From: Gymnopus androsaceus JB14
Lineage: Eukaryota; Basidiomycota; Agaricomycetes; Agaricales; Omphalotaceae
NCBI GenBank assembly: GCA_009733575.1
Contig: ML769627.1
Coordinates: 1 to 64,000 of the forward strand
Length of the DNA: 64,000 nt
Direction of reading: 5' to 3'
Part shown: positions 42,784 through 53,772 of the stretch, in pieces
Position numbering within the stretch: position 1 is the first letter of the stretch
Layout of the letters: every line of letters starts with the position of its first letter
Position numbers and translations under genes: made by a program
The notes under the pieces: model-generated
What the model was told of the DNA's origin: nothing
Databases searched by the model: none
Seen by the model: only the letters and a program-made list of their open reading frames with translations

Positions 42784-45700
42784 AGAATAACACTGTCAAG
42801 TTCAAAAGTGAATTGATACTAAGTGTTGGCAGTAAATACTTGCAAAAGATGTAGTATGAATGGAAAAATAGAATATGTGAAGTCTAAGCTGAACAGATAA
42901 AGAAGGAAATCAAATGAAAAACTCATATAAAGGGAGCATACCACCTTCCTTTGGAAGGAAGTACTTCAAATGTTTGTATATTATTCGGACTTGATGATTG
43001 GATATGATAATCTAAATGACAGACTTGGTTAGCAGAATCTTTGAAACTATGAGAGGGATCCATATAAGGAAAGTTATTTTTGGATAGGGATACTTCAGGC
43101 AAAACTATGCAGAGTGATTGAGTAGCTGAGCTGGGGTCCTTTCCTGAGTACAGGATAAGGTCAGTGGATTTGCAAGTAGGGACAATGATAATGCTTGAAA
43201 CTCAAAGTAAATTCCCAGAGGGAAGTACTTTGAGTGAATCTAAGGACTTGTGGAACATTCTGGACTCAATGGCCATACAAGGAGGCAACTCTCACTGGCA
43301 GGAACCCAGTATTTTACCCCTGTAAAAGGCTTAGCAGAATATATTATTTTTCCAGCTATTTTTCAGCTAATTTCCCCTAAGTTGAATGTCATATATTTCT
43401 GCTGAAAAATGATTCATCAAAGAATATATTTTTCAATGGATTCCCCTACCATAAAATGAATCAAGAATTATCAGTTTTTGCCAAAGCAAAAGCCTTCATT
43501 TTGTGCGAGATAAATAAACTATATCATGGCTCATTTCCCTGCTAAAAATGAATAACTTTTGCCAAACCTATTCCAGAAGCAATATATGTCATTTTTCCTT
43601 TGTAAAAGATTTTCTTTTTCAGTTCCTTTTGCCCCTGTCAAATATTATATTTAACGGTTGCAAAAAGAAACAGGCAGTCATTGCCCTATGCATGGGCAAT
43701 GGATGGACAATAAATGAACATTCACTGGCTATTCACTAGTCACTAACCATATATCACTTCACAGAGATTCACAGCCAAGACCATGGAACATTTGAATACA
43801 TAACTGTTCCAAAGACCCAGTGGCAGTAGTAGTAAACCAAAAACATCAAACACTTGCAAGGTGTCAATGGTAGTAGTTGTACATTGAACAGGCAATTCAG
43901 ATTCAGGAAAAACAAATGCACGCTTACATTACAGAATATCTGTACATAAAGAATGCAGTCCTTCTATAAGAAAATAGTAGTATGTATGTATACAAAGCAA
44001 AGCAAATGAAGTCCCAAATCAAACATCAAAACATCCACTGGCTTACATACCATATTCCCTGGCCATACTCTAACCGGGGCACCTTCACGCTCAGCACAGC
44101 TTTCTCCCACTTGTCTTCTCTTCCTCCGCTAAAACTTTTGACCACATGGGATCATTTGAGCTGTCAAGTAGCAGTGGGGAAATTGGGTATGGTAGAAACC
44201 AGAGATGGGAGAGATCTGTGCATTTTGAGGTGGGCAGAGAGCTATTTGGGAGTAGATGAAAGATGAGATTTCAATGATAAATGATAGATAGCATGACCAA
44301 CCTGAACAACTCTTGTGCTGTCAATAAATTATCACCATTTATGCTTGCAGCATCAGAAGTCAAACGACAGATGCCTACAAGATCATAAACAAACTAAAAT
44401 GTCCATCCATGGAAGGTAGATGGGAGATTTGAAAGAAGAAGGATCGAGTTTTGAGGACAGTGGGAGTCAGAACAGGCTAACAGCAAAGACTCTTTTGGAG
44501 ATGATAGGGCTATCTGGACAATTAGCTTAAGAACAAAACACAAAAGACAAAAACATACACATAAAAGAACAGAAAAAGATCTATTTGTATTTTGCCTTGA
44601 GATTTTCATCACCAGCATATTTGCAAACAAAAAGCAGCTGGATGTCAGCATGTTCAAAGGCGCCCTTGGCAGTGAAATTTTGAGGAAGTTTTAATGAAAG
44701 AGCATCTTTGAGACTATATAAGAGTTAGAATAGTGGCAAAAGGATGTCAGCAGATTTTGATGCACAGCTAAAGCCATCCACAAAATTCACTCATGATTTG
44801 GCAATGTGGTTGTTCCAAAGGAAGAAGAGCTTGAAGAACAACAAAAATTCATAAACTAGATTTATTCCAACTTCTAACAACAATTACCAGGTAAAATTTC
44901 CAATGAATTTGGGTATGTAAATCATTCCCAACTTGCTAAATTTTTCACTCACACATTTTCCCAGGTTACTTTTCCTAATCAACAGAAACTAGGCCATGAA
45001 TACACTTGGTTTCAACTTTCTGAAGATGGTCATATCTTGGCATGCTCTCTCTTCCACCAACCAGCTATGGTATTGATCCCAATGACTGGGACAAAACCTA
45101 TGAAGTTAGCTCATATCTTTTCATCTACCCCATTTGAGAACCTCACATATTTAACAGGTACTTTGCAAGGTTCTTGCTGACTTGAGAATTGATGGAAGGA
45201 CTTATTTCAAAAATCTCTACAAAAGAACATTAGATATTGATTCAGTAAGTTACAATTTCATTTTTGCAACCACAGATTGCATTTTAAACTATATCTTATA
45301 GGAGAAACAGGTCTGTTTTGGGAACTCATCAAATGTTTTCACTTTGCTTGTTTCCTCAACACTATGGACTGGTACCGGAAACTCTCCTGTGTAGTGAGGT
45401 TCTTTTTTCCTACCCAATATATTTTCATTGATCAAATCCCAGTTTTGTAGTGCAGATGAAGAGAGAATTTGCAACTTACTTCCCTCCTGTACTTGCAGAG
45501 AAATAGGATATTGTGCCTCCTGTGGTGCAGCTTATATGAAACAGCAAGGAACTCTTGTTGGTAGTGGTGGAATGAGTTGTAAGCCTTACATATCTGATTT
45601 CTGTATTAAATTTGTCTACATTAAACATTTACAGGCCCAGTGTGTCAACAAGTGATCTAATTTATTGCAATGGATTGGTTATTTGGCGGCAATAATGGAG

Positions 45701-46232
45701 AAAGAGAGGATGTTTGCAAGGCTGGAAAATTGCACAAAACATCAGGCATCAGGAGAGGAAGCTGCAGAGAAGGCCCAGCAGATTCAAAGTGCTTAATTTT
45801 GAAAAAGGTGTTCTTGGATCACAAACAGTTTACAATATAGCATCTGATACATGTAAAGCAATGCTCATAATTTTTTCTTGAATCTTGATATGCAAGTTTC
45901 CTTATAGGATTTGGCAGAGTCATTAGTACAACTGGATGCGTAGAAGGCAAGTACAGCTTGGATGGCGACATATGTAGGAGACAGGTGCGTTGGGGGTTTT
46001 GGCCTATGCTACAAATGACATGACTGTAAAACAAACATGCCAAACATATGGAATATATCCGCCGGTTATCAGGAACCGTTACGCCTGTGTAAATAACTTA
46101 AATTCCACCAAATAGATAGTATTACTAAATAATAGTGTATATCCCTGAGTTTGATGTATGAGTATATAGCCTATAATACATATGTTCCCTCCTGTTATTT
46201 GAGTATTGTTTATCCTGTCCTATGCTCCATTT
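42784..46232. other. AT-rich stretch, no gene recognised
   Basis: Low-complexity AT-rich blocks (43300-43700) and scattered short frames. The plus-strand region 45060-45650 has protein-like pieces (SYGIDPNDWDKTYEVSSYLF; CREIGYCASCGAAYMKQQ) that could be a decayed gene of unknown family. Confidence 0.35.
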
Positions 46233-46353
46233 GGGGGCAGTAGTAATTATTTACTACTTTCCTTGTGCTTTGTCTGAGGAAAGTAGTAAATAATCACTAC
46301 CTCCCGAGCTTTGTTTTCCATCTGGGGAGGTAGTAATTATTTACTACTTCCCC
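46233..46353. repeat. alternating inverted repeat cluster
   Basis: The near-palindrome GTAGTAATTATTTACTAC occurs at 46240 and 46331 with an inverted version between (about 46282-46299). Flanks alternate CTTTCC / GGAAAG and CCTCCC / GGGGAGG, so neighbouring units can pair with each other. Confidence 0.8.
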
Positions 46354-47177
46354 TCCATACACTTTTTCCGGGGTAGTTCTTATTTCCTGTCTCTACCATC
46401 CCTCCATTTCATCTGGGTAAAGCACACTTTGAGGGTTACTTATTTTCATCTTTCAATACAAGGACTCTACAAAACTTACACAATAATACAAAGTTTGACA
46501 GTTCCTGATATACAATTTAGCAGCATACAATTGATTTTATTATATTAAATAATCCCATATTCACATCCAACAAGCCCTACAAAGAATGTGTCAAACACGT
46601 TTCAAAATCTCCTGTTGCATTCTGTTGAACATGAATTTTTCACAATGGCACTTGCCACCTGCAATAAACAGGTCAAAAAACAAAACCCAAAATGAAATCA
46701 CTTACAAGTAAAGCAAATATGCTTGGGTCTATTGACACAGCGCATCTCTAATAGAATATGTGTGATGGCCTCTATTGCCCCTTAAGTAAAAAATGAGATA
46801 CATATAAGGCAAACTCACCGGCGCAATGAGAATTGGGACACCATATCGGGTTGTACCACACCCTAAGTGGATTATAGCAATCCGCATTCCACTGTCATTT
46901 ACATCAAGGAACATTCACTGTTGTCCCAACCTTCACCTTGTGTTGTGTCTCAAAAAATGGATATAGAAATCTGGGACTGTCTGCAGCAGAGATTGGTCTT
47001 GCCCTGAGTATATTCAGACATTGCCAAAGAAATTTGCGGCTGCACTTCATCAATGGTCATGAAGATCAAGTTGGAGAGAGGAAAATGGGAACCACCGCAA
47101 TGAATAAGATGGAAGGTTGCAAGGATTGAGTTGCAGCTGGTTCAGTAATAATATTACAATCCAAGCCCAATATTATA

Positions 47178-47594
47178 TCATAGGTATATTGTAATATGGC
47201 TCAATAACCTATGAGGCACTGAATTATAATATTCGCGACGCTGCATATAGGTGCCAGATAACCATGAGAGCTTTGGGCATCCCATTATAATGAAGTCTCT
47301 TACAGAAATGATCTTTGCTTCTAGTAACTTAGTCAACTTCTCCTTCCCATTTAAGAGCGCGACTTGAGCAGATGAGTCATCTACCGTGCCATCCTTCACA
47401 GTTTCGGTTGAAGATCCAGAGGTATCTGAGGCATCTCTATACTCCAGGAACTTTTCCCAGTACTGTGGCCAGAACTGTTCATAGAATGGTTCTTTGGCTC
47501 CCTGAGTTTTGATGAACAAATCCACATGCTGAGTTAGAAAGTTGAGTACAATTGCTGACCATTTTGATTTACATCCAGCTTTATTAGAGGACAT
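47178..47594 (-). CDS. unassigned 138-residue frame
   Basis: Begins MSSNKAGCKSKWSAIVLNFL and continues with an aromatic-rich segment (FYEQFWPQYWEKFLEY), a Ser/Thr-rich linker and a helical stretch. The FWPxYWEKF pattern recalls repeated uncharacterised Agaricomycete proteins that accompany transposons, but that is memory of a pattern, not a match. The end after PKLSWLSGTYM looks less protein-like and may be intronic. Function unknown. Confidence 0.4.
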   Translation of the reverse strand: MSSNKAGCKSKWSAIVLNFLTQHVDLFIKTQGAKEPFYEQFWPQYWEKFLEYRDASDTSGSSTETVKDGTVDDSSAQVALLNGKEKLTKLLEAKIISVRDFIIMGCPKLSWLSGTYMQRREYYNSVPHRLLSHITIYL

Positions 47595-48019
47595 TTCTGA
47601 GACTTGAATAGTGAAGATAAAACAAAATTTAGAGAATGAAACAACTGAATAATGTCACTGATCATGTGTTGTGACACATGCATCTTGTGCTGCTATTGTT
47701 GATCAGAACTTTGACTTGAACTTAACTTCCAACAATTATGCCCAGTGAGTACTGCTATCTCGATTTTTATTTCTATTCTTTTTCTTCTACTATTCATTTG
47801 AATTACTCTTTATACTTCCCTCTAAGAGCTCCAATGAGCATTGCAGGCATCTCGAGGGCCTGACTTTGGGATCTGAGAGGCATCAGTGCTTTGTGAGGAC
47901 TCCTTGGGTGGTTTTTATTATTATCATTCTTTTTGGACAGCTGCTTCCCTTTGTTACTCAGTACTAAATAACCTTCATTAGCATGCTCTGGATACAACTT
48001 TTGAGCATACCAACTCCAG

Positions 48020-48514
48020 GTGGGCCAACCCATAATTGGTCCAATCAATTTTGACCTTAATGACACCTTGAATGCTGCTCAGAACATGGAGAACCCCCAG
48101 CAAGCTGATGAACAGACTGGTTATGGCTCGGACAGCAATAACATCGGCCTCAAGAGCAAGTTATCTGACCTTGACAACCTTGATGACTTTGACGCTGCCG
48201 TAAATCCAAGTCCAGTTTCCAGCTCCTTCTCATTCCACCAACTCCTCTCCAGCTTTCTAACTTCTTTCCTTTCTTCACCATCTCCTGCTCAAGAGGACAA
48301 ATGCGAGAGTAATCTGACTGACTTAGAGTTGGAACCCAGCCTTGACCCAGCAGCAAGAAAGACGGCAAAACACAAGTGCAAATGCCAAAGGAATCAAGCC
48401 AAGTGTCACATTAAACGCTCCCAAACTCAAGAGCAACTGAGAATCAAATTGAAGGGAATAGCTCTTCAACAAGCTGCCCAGGACTTAGACTATCAAGACA
48501 GACAACAATTTTAA
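48020..48514 (+). CDS. unassigned Ser-rich and basic-tail frame
   Basis: A 164-residue frame with Asp/Leu-rich (KSKLSDLDNLDDFD), Ser-rich and basic (KTAKHKCKCQRNQAKCHIKR) regions followed by a helix (LRIKLKGIALQQAAQ). The reading continues with few breaks beyond the stop (KLRGLVRDSLVAGAIPPRD to about 48610). Probably a decayed transposon-associated gene; no family recognised. It ends shortly before the LTR at 48892. Confidence 0.35.
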   Translation: MGQPIIGPINFDLNDTLNAAQNMENPQQADEQTGYGSDSNNIGLKSKLSDLDNLDDFDAAVNPSPVSSSFSFHQLLSSFLTSFLSSPSPAQEDKCESNLTDLELEPSLDPAARKTAKHKCKCQRNQAKCHIKRSQTQEQLRIKLKGIALQQAAQDLDYQDRQQF

Positions 48515-48891
48515 AACAGAGAAACTGCCGGTAAACTCAGGGGGCTGGTCAGGGATTCGCTAGTTGCTGGAGCAATTCCTCCTAGAGATGGAGAAACTAT
48601 GTGGAGAGGACTATGACTTGCAAGTTGTTAGCTGGGACAATGCATAGGTCTCTAATACTAATCTTTTTTTCTTAAACTTACTACTGTATTTGCTAGCAAA
48701 ACCTTTGCTATTGTTGATAAGCAAGGCTGGCGTGATTGCAGTCTTAGCAGGAAAACCTTGCAATGAAAATTGGGACGAGATATGAGGAGCTTGAGGCAGC
48801 ACTGAAGAAAGCGCGAGAAAAATTATCATTCACTGAGAAGCAGGAAAGTCACAAATGTGGAGATTTCCCTTCCATTGCAGTTGTAAGACCG

Positions 48892-49448
48892 GGGTCAACG
48901 GTCTTAGGGAAAGGTACTGAAAGTAGCTTTGAGGCCTTTAGTATAAAAGGCGGACGAGATCCGCGATCGAATATGCATGTGGGTGGACTAGTCGAAGACT
49001 AGTAGTGAGAAGCGGGTGGATTGGGAATGCCAAAGCTCCCGAATGTGAGTTCTGAGTCTAGTTGTGTGAGCCAATGTCGAATAGTTGACAACGGCAAGTC
49101 TGATTGTCATATGAGCTTGCTGGTAGTCAAGTCGATGCATGAGTTGAAAAGCGGAAGCCAGAACAAGCGTGTATTGGATATAGAAGAATAGACAGAGTAT
49201 AAGAAAATAGAGAAATAAGAGATACGGGAGTAAACAAGTTAATATCAAGAAAAGGGATCCTCCAAGAGAGGTTACCAGTTATATACAAGCGGGATGTTGG
49301 ATTGATGAGTAGTAGTAAGTATGTATGGAAGTAGCTGAGATCCGTCGTGGTGTTAGCGGGCAGTTGTTGGGTCGCAAGGTTGGGTTATACGTATGATCGG
49401 GCGGGTTTGGGGTTGAAGATAGTGGAATCAGTAGTACTGGGCATGACA
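48892..49448 (-). repeat. 3' LTR of second Ty3 family, copy 2
   Basis: Minus strand begins TGTCATGCCC and ends CGGTCTTACA. It is similar along its length to 33758-34331. Its terminal 25 bp form a small hairpin (TAAGACCG ... CGGTCTTA). Confidence 0.78.
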
Positions 49449-49461
49449 TTACCCCCCCATC
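49449..49461 (-). other. polypurine tract, copy 2
   Basis: Minus strand GATGGGGGGGTAA lies directly before the LTR start, the expected place for plus-strand priming. Confidence 0.65.
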
Positions 49462-49631
49462 TAGGGCCCCTAGCAATTAGATTGTAATTGTGGGTCATTT
49501 GGCGGATCGCGGGTTCTAGAATGATGTGATCGCTGTTGGACCCACACGCACCAACAAACAGTTCAAAAAGCTTGTTTTCGGCTGTTCCATTTCAACTTCT
49601 TCCTTATCCCCTTTGTCGTACACTTCACAAA

Positions 49632-50177
49632 ATGCCCCCCAAGAGGCCTTCTTCCCCTTCCAATGATTCCACTCGTAAAAGGACCAAACGGTCCCCATCG
49701 CCAATTTCCTCCCCTCCTTCCCCTCATTCCGTGGCTGTCGACAGATCTGGGTCTGGGCAGCATATTCCCGTTGTTGTTTCCCCTCTGCGTCCGGTTTCCT
49801 GGCAGACAGCGACTTCTGCGGAAATTGATGAGGCCTTGAAGTCTGTGTTCCAGCTTGGTGGACACTCCCTCGACATCGATGTTACGGATCTGCAGTGGCA
49901 TCAAATTGCTAAACAATTGCGTTGTTGCGCTCGTTGTGAGGGTAAGGCAAAGCCGTGTAGTGCTGCTAGTGGTACAGAGTTGGTGTGTGATGCTTGTCAG
50001 AAGGCTCACAAAGGTTGTTCACTCGGAATTGCCTATCGCTATTGTTTGTTCGCTAGGTGCGTTTCCTCTTCTCCTTTTGTGGTTTTGGGACCCTAACTTG
50101 CCTTTTTACCTCCTTCCAGTGTTTCGACCACTCCTCCTCCCCCTGAGGCTGCCCCTTCCCCGTCCTACTCGTGCTAG
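49632..50177 (+). CDS. antisense accessory gene with Zn2Cys6-like motif, copy 2
   Basis: Two exons, 49632-50056 and 50120-50177, joined across a 63-nt intron (GTGCGT...TTCCAG), give about 160 residues. It begins MPPKRPSSPSNDSTRKRTKR, a basic, nuclear-localisation-like N-terminus, then a Pro/Ser-rich linker, a helix (EIDEALKSVFQL) and the motif C-x2-C-x6-C-x9-C-x2-C-x6-C (CARC...CDAC...C), exactly within Gal4-type Zn2Cys6 spacing. Exon 2 is Pro-rich and stops early. Copy 1 suggests the ancestral protein was far longer, so a deletion probably removed its C-terminal part. Transcription is opposite to pol. DNA binding and regulation of the element are inferred from spacing only, since Gal4 domains also conserve basic residues between cysteines that are few here. 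Confidence 0.65.
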
Positions 50178-50444
50178 TTTCCTGTTCTCCTTTTGATGGT
50201 CCCTTCCAGTTGGTACTTCCTTTGTATCTTGTTTTACTTCTTGTTTTGTTCCCTTTTTTGTACCTATCTAATCAAGTGTTTGCCATTTGGTAAGTAGAAA
50301 AATGATATTCAAATTGTTTGAAAAATTGAAAGAGCCGTTTTGTCAGTTCGGCGTCCGAAAGTGAAAGAGTATTGTTGATTAGTGAGAAAGTTAACACCAC
50401 AAGTGCTATTTTGAAAGGGAAATAATTAGTGGGACTTAATGTTG

Positions 50445-50990
50445 TTAGGTGTTCCTTTGCTCCTCCTCCTCCTCCCACTCTTCCTTCTGTTCTTCCGCCA
50501 TCTTTCGCAACTCTTCCAAGAGCTCCCTCCCTAGCTTCCTCTTCTTTGGGTAGGCCTTTTCCCACTTCTCAATCAGCTCGATGCCGCCTGCCATGCTTTG
50601 CCATGGAACCCACTCATTGTATTCCTCTCCGTAATCCTTCCACTTCACTAAATACTGGGTTTCGTTACTTTGCCTTTCAGTGGTCGGGAGTCCAGGACAT
50701 TCTCTATGTAGTATTCCGCGTTTCCGTCAATGAAGACTGGCAGGGGTGGTTCTTGCTTGCGTTTGAACACATCCTCGTGATGAATCTTCAGGTGGTCAAC
50801 ATGGAAGATGTTGTGGATTTTCTTGAGGTCGCCTGGGAGGTCTAGTCGGTATGCGTGGCTCCCGATCTTCCCCAGGATTCAGTAGGGGCCCGTGAATTTG
50901 TGGTCAAGTTTCTTTATTGGACGACGTGTTTTGATGTTCTTCATGTCAAGCCATACCAAGTCCCCCTCCCACCACTCTGGGCTTTCCTCC
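50445..50990 (-). pseudogene. integrase C-terminus and chromodomain fragment
   Basis: Minus-strand reading: EGDLVWLDMKNIKTRRPIKK, LDHKFTGPY then a stop, ILGKIGSHAYRLDLP, KIHNIFHVDHLKIHHEDVF, and after a frame break a chromodomain: YLVKWKDYGEEYNEWVPWQS followed by a helix (GGIELIEKWEKAYP). The aromatic cage-type residues Y/W of chromodomains are present. This is the typical tail of chromovirus integrases in fungi, and differs from the giant element, which has none. The RT, RNase H and integrase core are missing. Confidence 0.85.
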
Positions 50991-51046
50991 TGCTTCCAGC
51001 TGGTTCATTAGCAGTATTAAAATAAACCCCGACAAGTTCTCAGAGG

Positions 51047-51603
51047 CATATTTTAATACCAGTGACACCTTGTCAGCACCAAAGTCGTAATATCTATACA
51101 GAGAGAACAAGAGCCTGTGGGAGAAAAAGGACATTTTTCTCATGCTCGTGCAGGTCACCTGCACCCAACCCTAACCCTACCTCGGATCCTAACCCTAATG
51201 ATGACTAATATTATAACAGTGGGGGCAAGCCCCCACACCCCATTTTTATCCTCAACCCCTAAACCCTAACCACCCTAACCCTAACCTATGTGCACTGTTT
51301 GTTTGGCACTGTTTTGATCAGGTCTCTATGTTAGGGTAAGCACTTTGTGCTTACCCTAACAAGACCTGACCAAAACAGTGCGAAAATTTCCTTTTTTGGC
51401 ATAACTTACTTTTAGGGTTAGGGTTAAATGGATACCACCATCGGAGAGAGGGCCGAAAATAACGGGGTGTAGCCATTTCCGTTTTTTCTCACGGCCCCTA
51501 GTTCCCGAGATATGGCCCCATCTTATCATACTATGGTTAGGGTTCCCCTGTCAGTACTGTAGGCTCTATATAGCTGTCGCAAATATTAAAATACACCTGT
51601 GAC
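51047..51603. mobile_element. inserted TIR element with telomere-like module
   Basis: Imperfect inverted ends (CATATTTTAATACCAGTGAC left; GTATTTTAATATTTGCGAC on the minus strand at right) flank a 557-bp insert that has no coding frame and contains module C. The uninterrupted repeat at 63282 acts as an empty-site comparison. Confidence 0.6.
51160..51440 (-). repeat. telomere-like module C (inverted)
   Basis: CCCTAA-type degenerate repeats with hairpin GTGGGGGC-AA-GCCCCCAC at 51219-51236 and adjacent CACCCCATTTTTATCC, the complement of the strings next to the module A hairpin. Confidence 0.8.
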
Positions 51604-51802
51604 TAGTGCTCCGATAACTTGAATTGACATAACTCGGCTTAACTTCATTTGACTTGGACTTCAATTAACTCAGCGTGCCTAATATAGATAACGGCTCGGC
51701 TCAGTCATGGCTTGAGTCAACCGCGTCATTGTATATATTCTATATTTGGATCCATTTTACAAAGGTCATTTTTTCGGAGGATTTTCGATATGTACAGTAA
51801 AT

Positions 51803-51994
51803 TTACCAGTTGTGACCATTGAGAAATGCTTTCATGTAGCTCGGGACGGAGTATTCATCATATGTAAGAGCTTCCAGTTGCGCCGTTTGTTGTTCAATGG
51901 AAAGAGCATCAGTGAAATCCAAAGCATGACCATCCCGCTTGAGGGCAAACTTGAGAATCTGTAGAGCCTCCATTAATGCCGCACTTAAGGCTGT
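51803..51994 (-). pseudogene. short coding relic
   Basis: The minus strand reads about 63 protein-like residues to a stop: ALMEALQILKFALKRDGHAL, then DFTDALSIEQQTAQLEAL and EYSVPSYMKAF. It could be a fragment of a cut-and-paste transposase, but I cannot assign it. Confidence 0.25.
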
Positions 51995-52108
51995 CCGTCA
52001 ATCAGTTATTGTTTGCTTGGTGGTGACATGGTCTTTTTGCCAGAGGCAAGTGTAATGGATGGGGTGTTTTTGGGTTGTGCATTGCTAGAGGATACCAAGG
52101 TATACCTG

Positions 52109-53772
52109 CCGCGGCCACCTGATCAACCTCATTGCAGTCACTCTTAGAGCAAGGAATGACTAGGAATAATTCCTGTCCGAGCTTTAGTGTTGTTCTAAGA
52201 TCCATGTGCTACAAGGCATCTAGGCTTGAGTCCACACAGAACTAGGCATAATGTATAGCTCGCTATTGGCAAGGCAAAGATAGATATACCTCTGAGGGCT
52301 GTTCATGGAATGTTTTTGAACACCATAGAGCTTCACCGAGTCATAAATTTGGAGGACCTGCACAGTTTCCGAGGCAAAAGAAAGTGACTTGAGTTCATCT
52401 AGGACCAAATTCCAAGCATTGCCATTCCAAGTTATGGATTTCCCCAAGATTAGGTGTGCTGAGATGATTTATTGAGGAAGATTATTTATTATTTTACATT
52501 TATGGACATGTCTCAATCTCTTCTTGGAATTTGATAAATTCAGTTTTGCAAGCTGGATTCGGCAACTCTACAGAAGTATTATTATCACATCACTCATTCT
52601 AACTATGGATTTTTTACCCTTAGTGCCCACTATAGTGTAATCTCTTAACAATGTGATATCATTACTTCTCATGATATCCACTTATGATACTTGATACTTA
52701 TGACATATGAACTCTTAACAAGTATATAAACAAGTAGTACTTCAGTATGTACTTCACTTGTTTGCCTCTGGGCCCACATGAGGTTAAACATTCAATCATA
52801 ACTCTTTTACTGCCTATGCTTTAAATTGTTTATTCCCACATCTCTTTCATATTATTTCTTTGTTTTAGTATTTTTCTGAGATGTACCAGTATATAAGGGT
52901 AGCTACATTCTATGTAGCAATCCAAGTTAGACTTGATACCTGAAACGCAGTTCTATCTTAGGGCCTGTAGTGATTCGTACATGCTCAGACACATCTGCAT
53001 TGTCCTAACCTTTGAAATGGGTGGCTTTCTTGTAACCTCAATAATACTGAGGCAATTCATTCTACTTCCTGGCTATTAAGTCGAGTATTCCTGGGCTTCA
53101 TCTTGAAGAGAGGTCACATCAGTCTTAGGACTGCAGGTGGAGCCTAATGTGCACACCTTGACAAGCCTGCTGTTGATTAGGAAGGTCTTGGACCCAAGTG
53201 TTGGCTTGGTCTAGTTTTAGGGAGGAAGCTTCTTGGAGTGTTACCTAGCTTTACCAACAGATTCTACCCCTTTCCCGCTCTTCACTGAGTGTGTTAAAAA
53301 TGCCTACTCAAGTGACTTGCACAGCGGTCATATAAGCTTGTTAGGTAACTCACGGGATTCCCTGAGAGTTGGAGTATCATTGCGTGGCAACGTAAAGGCT
53401 CCCAAGACACGCTCAGTTATTTGTTGAGTCAGCATACTTGACCTGTGCTTGGGTATTTCACTGCAGATACGCAAAGTTGTTGGTTGAGTCGGTGTACTTG
53501 ACCTGGGCTTTGGTGTTTGCTTTTCCCCCTTGATTAGTTCAGTGCATTGTTGTACATTAGTTGGCTTTTTGAAACCTCCCTCCAAATGTAAATCTTGTTC
53601 ATTTTGCACTGTCTGTGCCACTGTCAAGTACTTTTCTCTTTGAATCAATTAGTAGTTGAGGGAACCTTCAACAACCTCCTTTCTTGCATTAAATTAAACC
53701 TTTTGGATTAAATCTGATTGGGGTGATTGTTGTTTGGTTGGTTTTCATACCTAGCACAAATCTAACTCATCA
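52109..53772 (+). repeat. decayed, 5'-truncated LTR of the giant family
   Basis: It matches 5' LTR positions from about 5876 to 7209 and ends AACTCATCA at 53772. About 400 bp of extra or highly diverged sequence lies at 52460-52880. TATATAAG is intact at 52890. Many CG dinucleotides of the other LTRs are TG or CA here. No internal sequence follows, so it is a solo or truncated LTR. Confidence 0.85.

Larger units (their letters stand above)
48892..50990 (-). mobile_element. 3' remnant of second Ty3/Gypsy family (copy 2)
   Basis: On the minus strand the order is integrase C-terminus with chromodomain (50990-50445), an accessory gene on the opposite strand (49632-50177), polypurine tract (49461-49449), 3' LTR (49448-48892). 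Everything upstream of the integrase tail is missing: the remnant starts where a short repeat (51014 onward) begins. This is the same layout as the giant element at 5388-26535, although LTR, pol and accessory sequences differ. Confidence 0.75.
51014..51735. repeat. short repeat family member, interrupted by a TIR element
   Basis: 51014-51046 (TATTAAAATAAACCCCGACA) and 51604-51735 (TAGTGCTCCGATAACTT, then CTCGG/GCCGAG-rich dyads) match a continuous stretch at 63282-63420. The 557 bp between are an insertion. The family looks like a short non-autonomous repeat; its class is unclear. Confidence 0.65.

Noticed and set aside
50429..50845. 138-residue plus-strand frame
   Set aside because: Shadow of the chromodomain/integrase tail on the minus strand, which has clear motifs.
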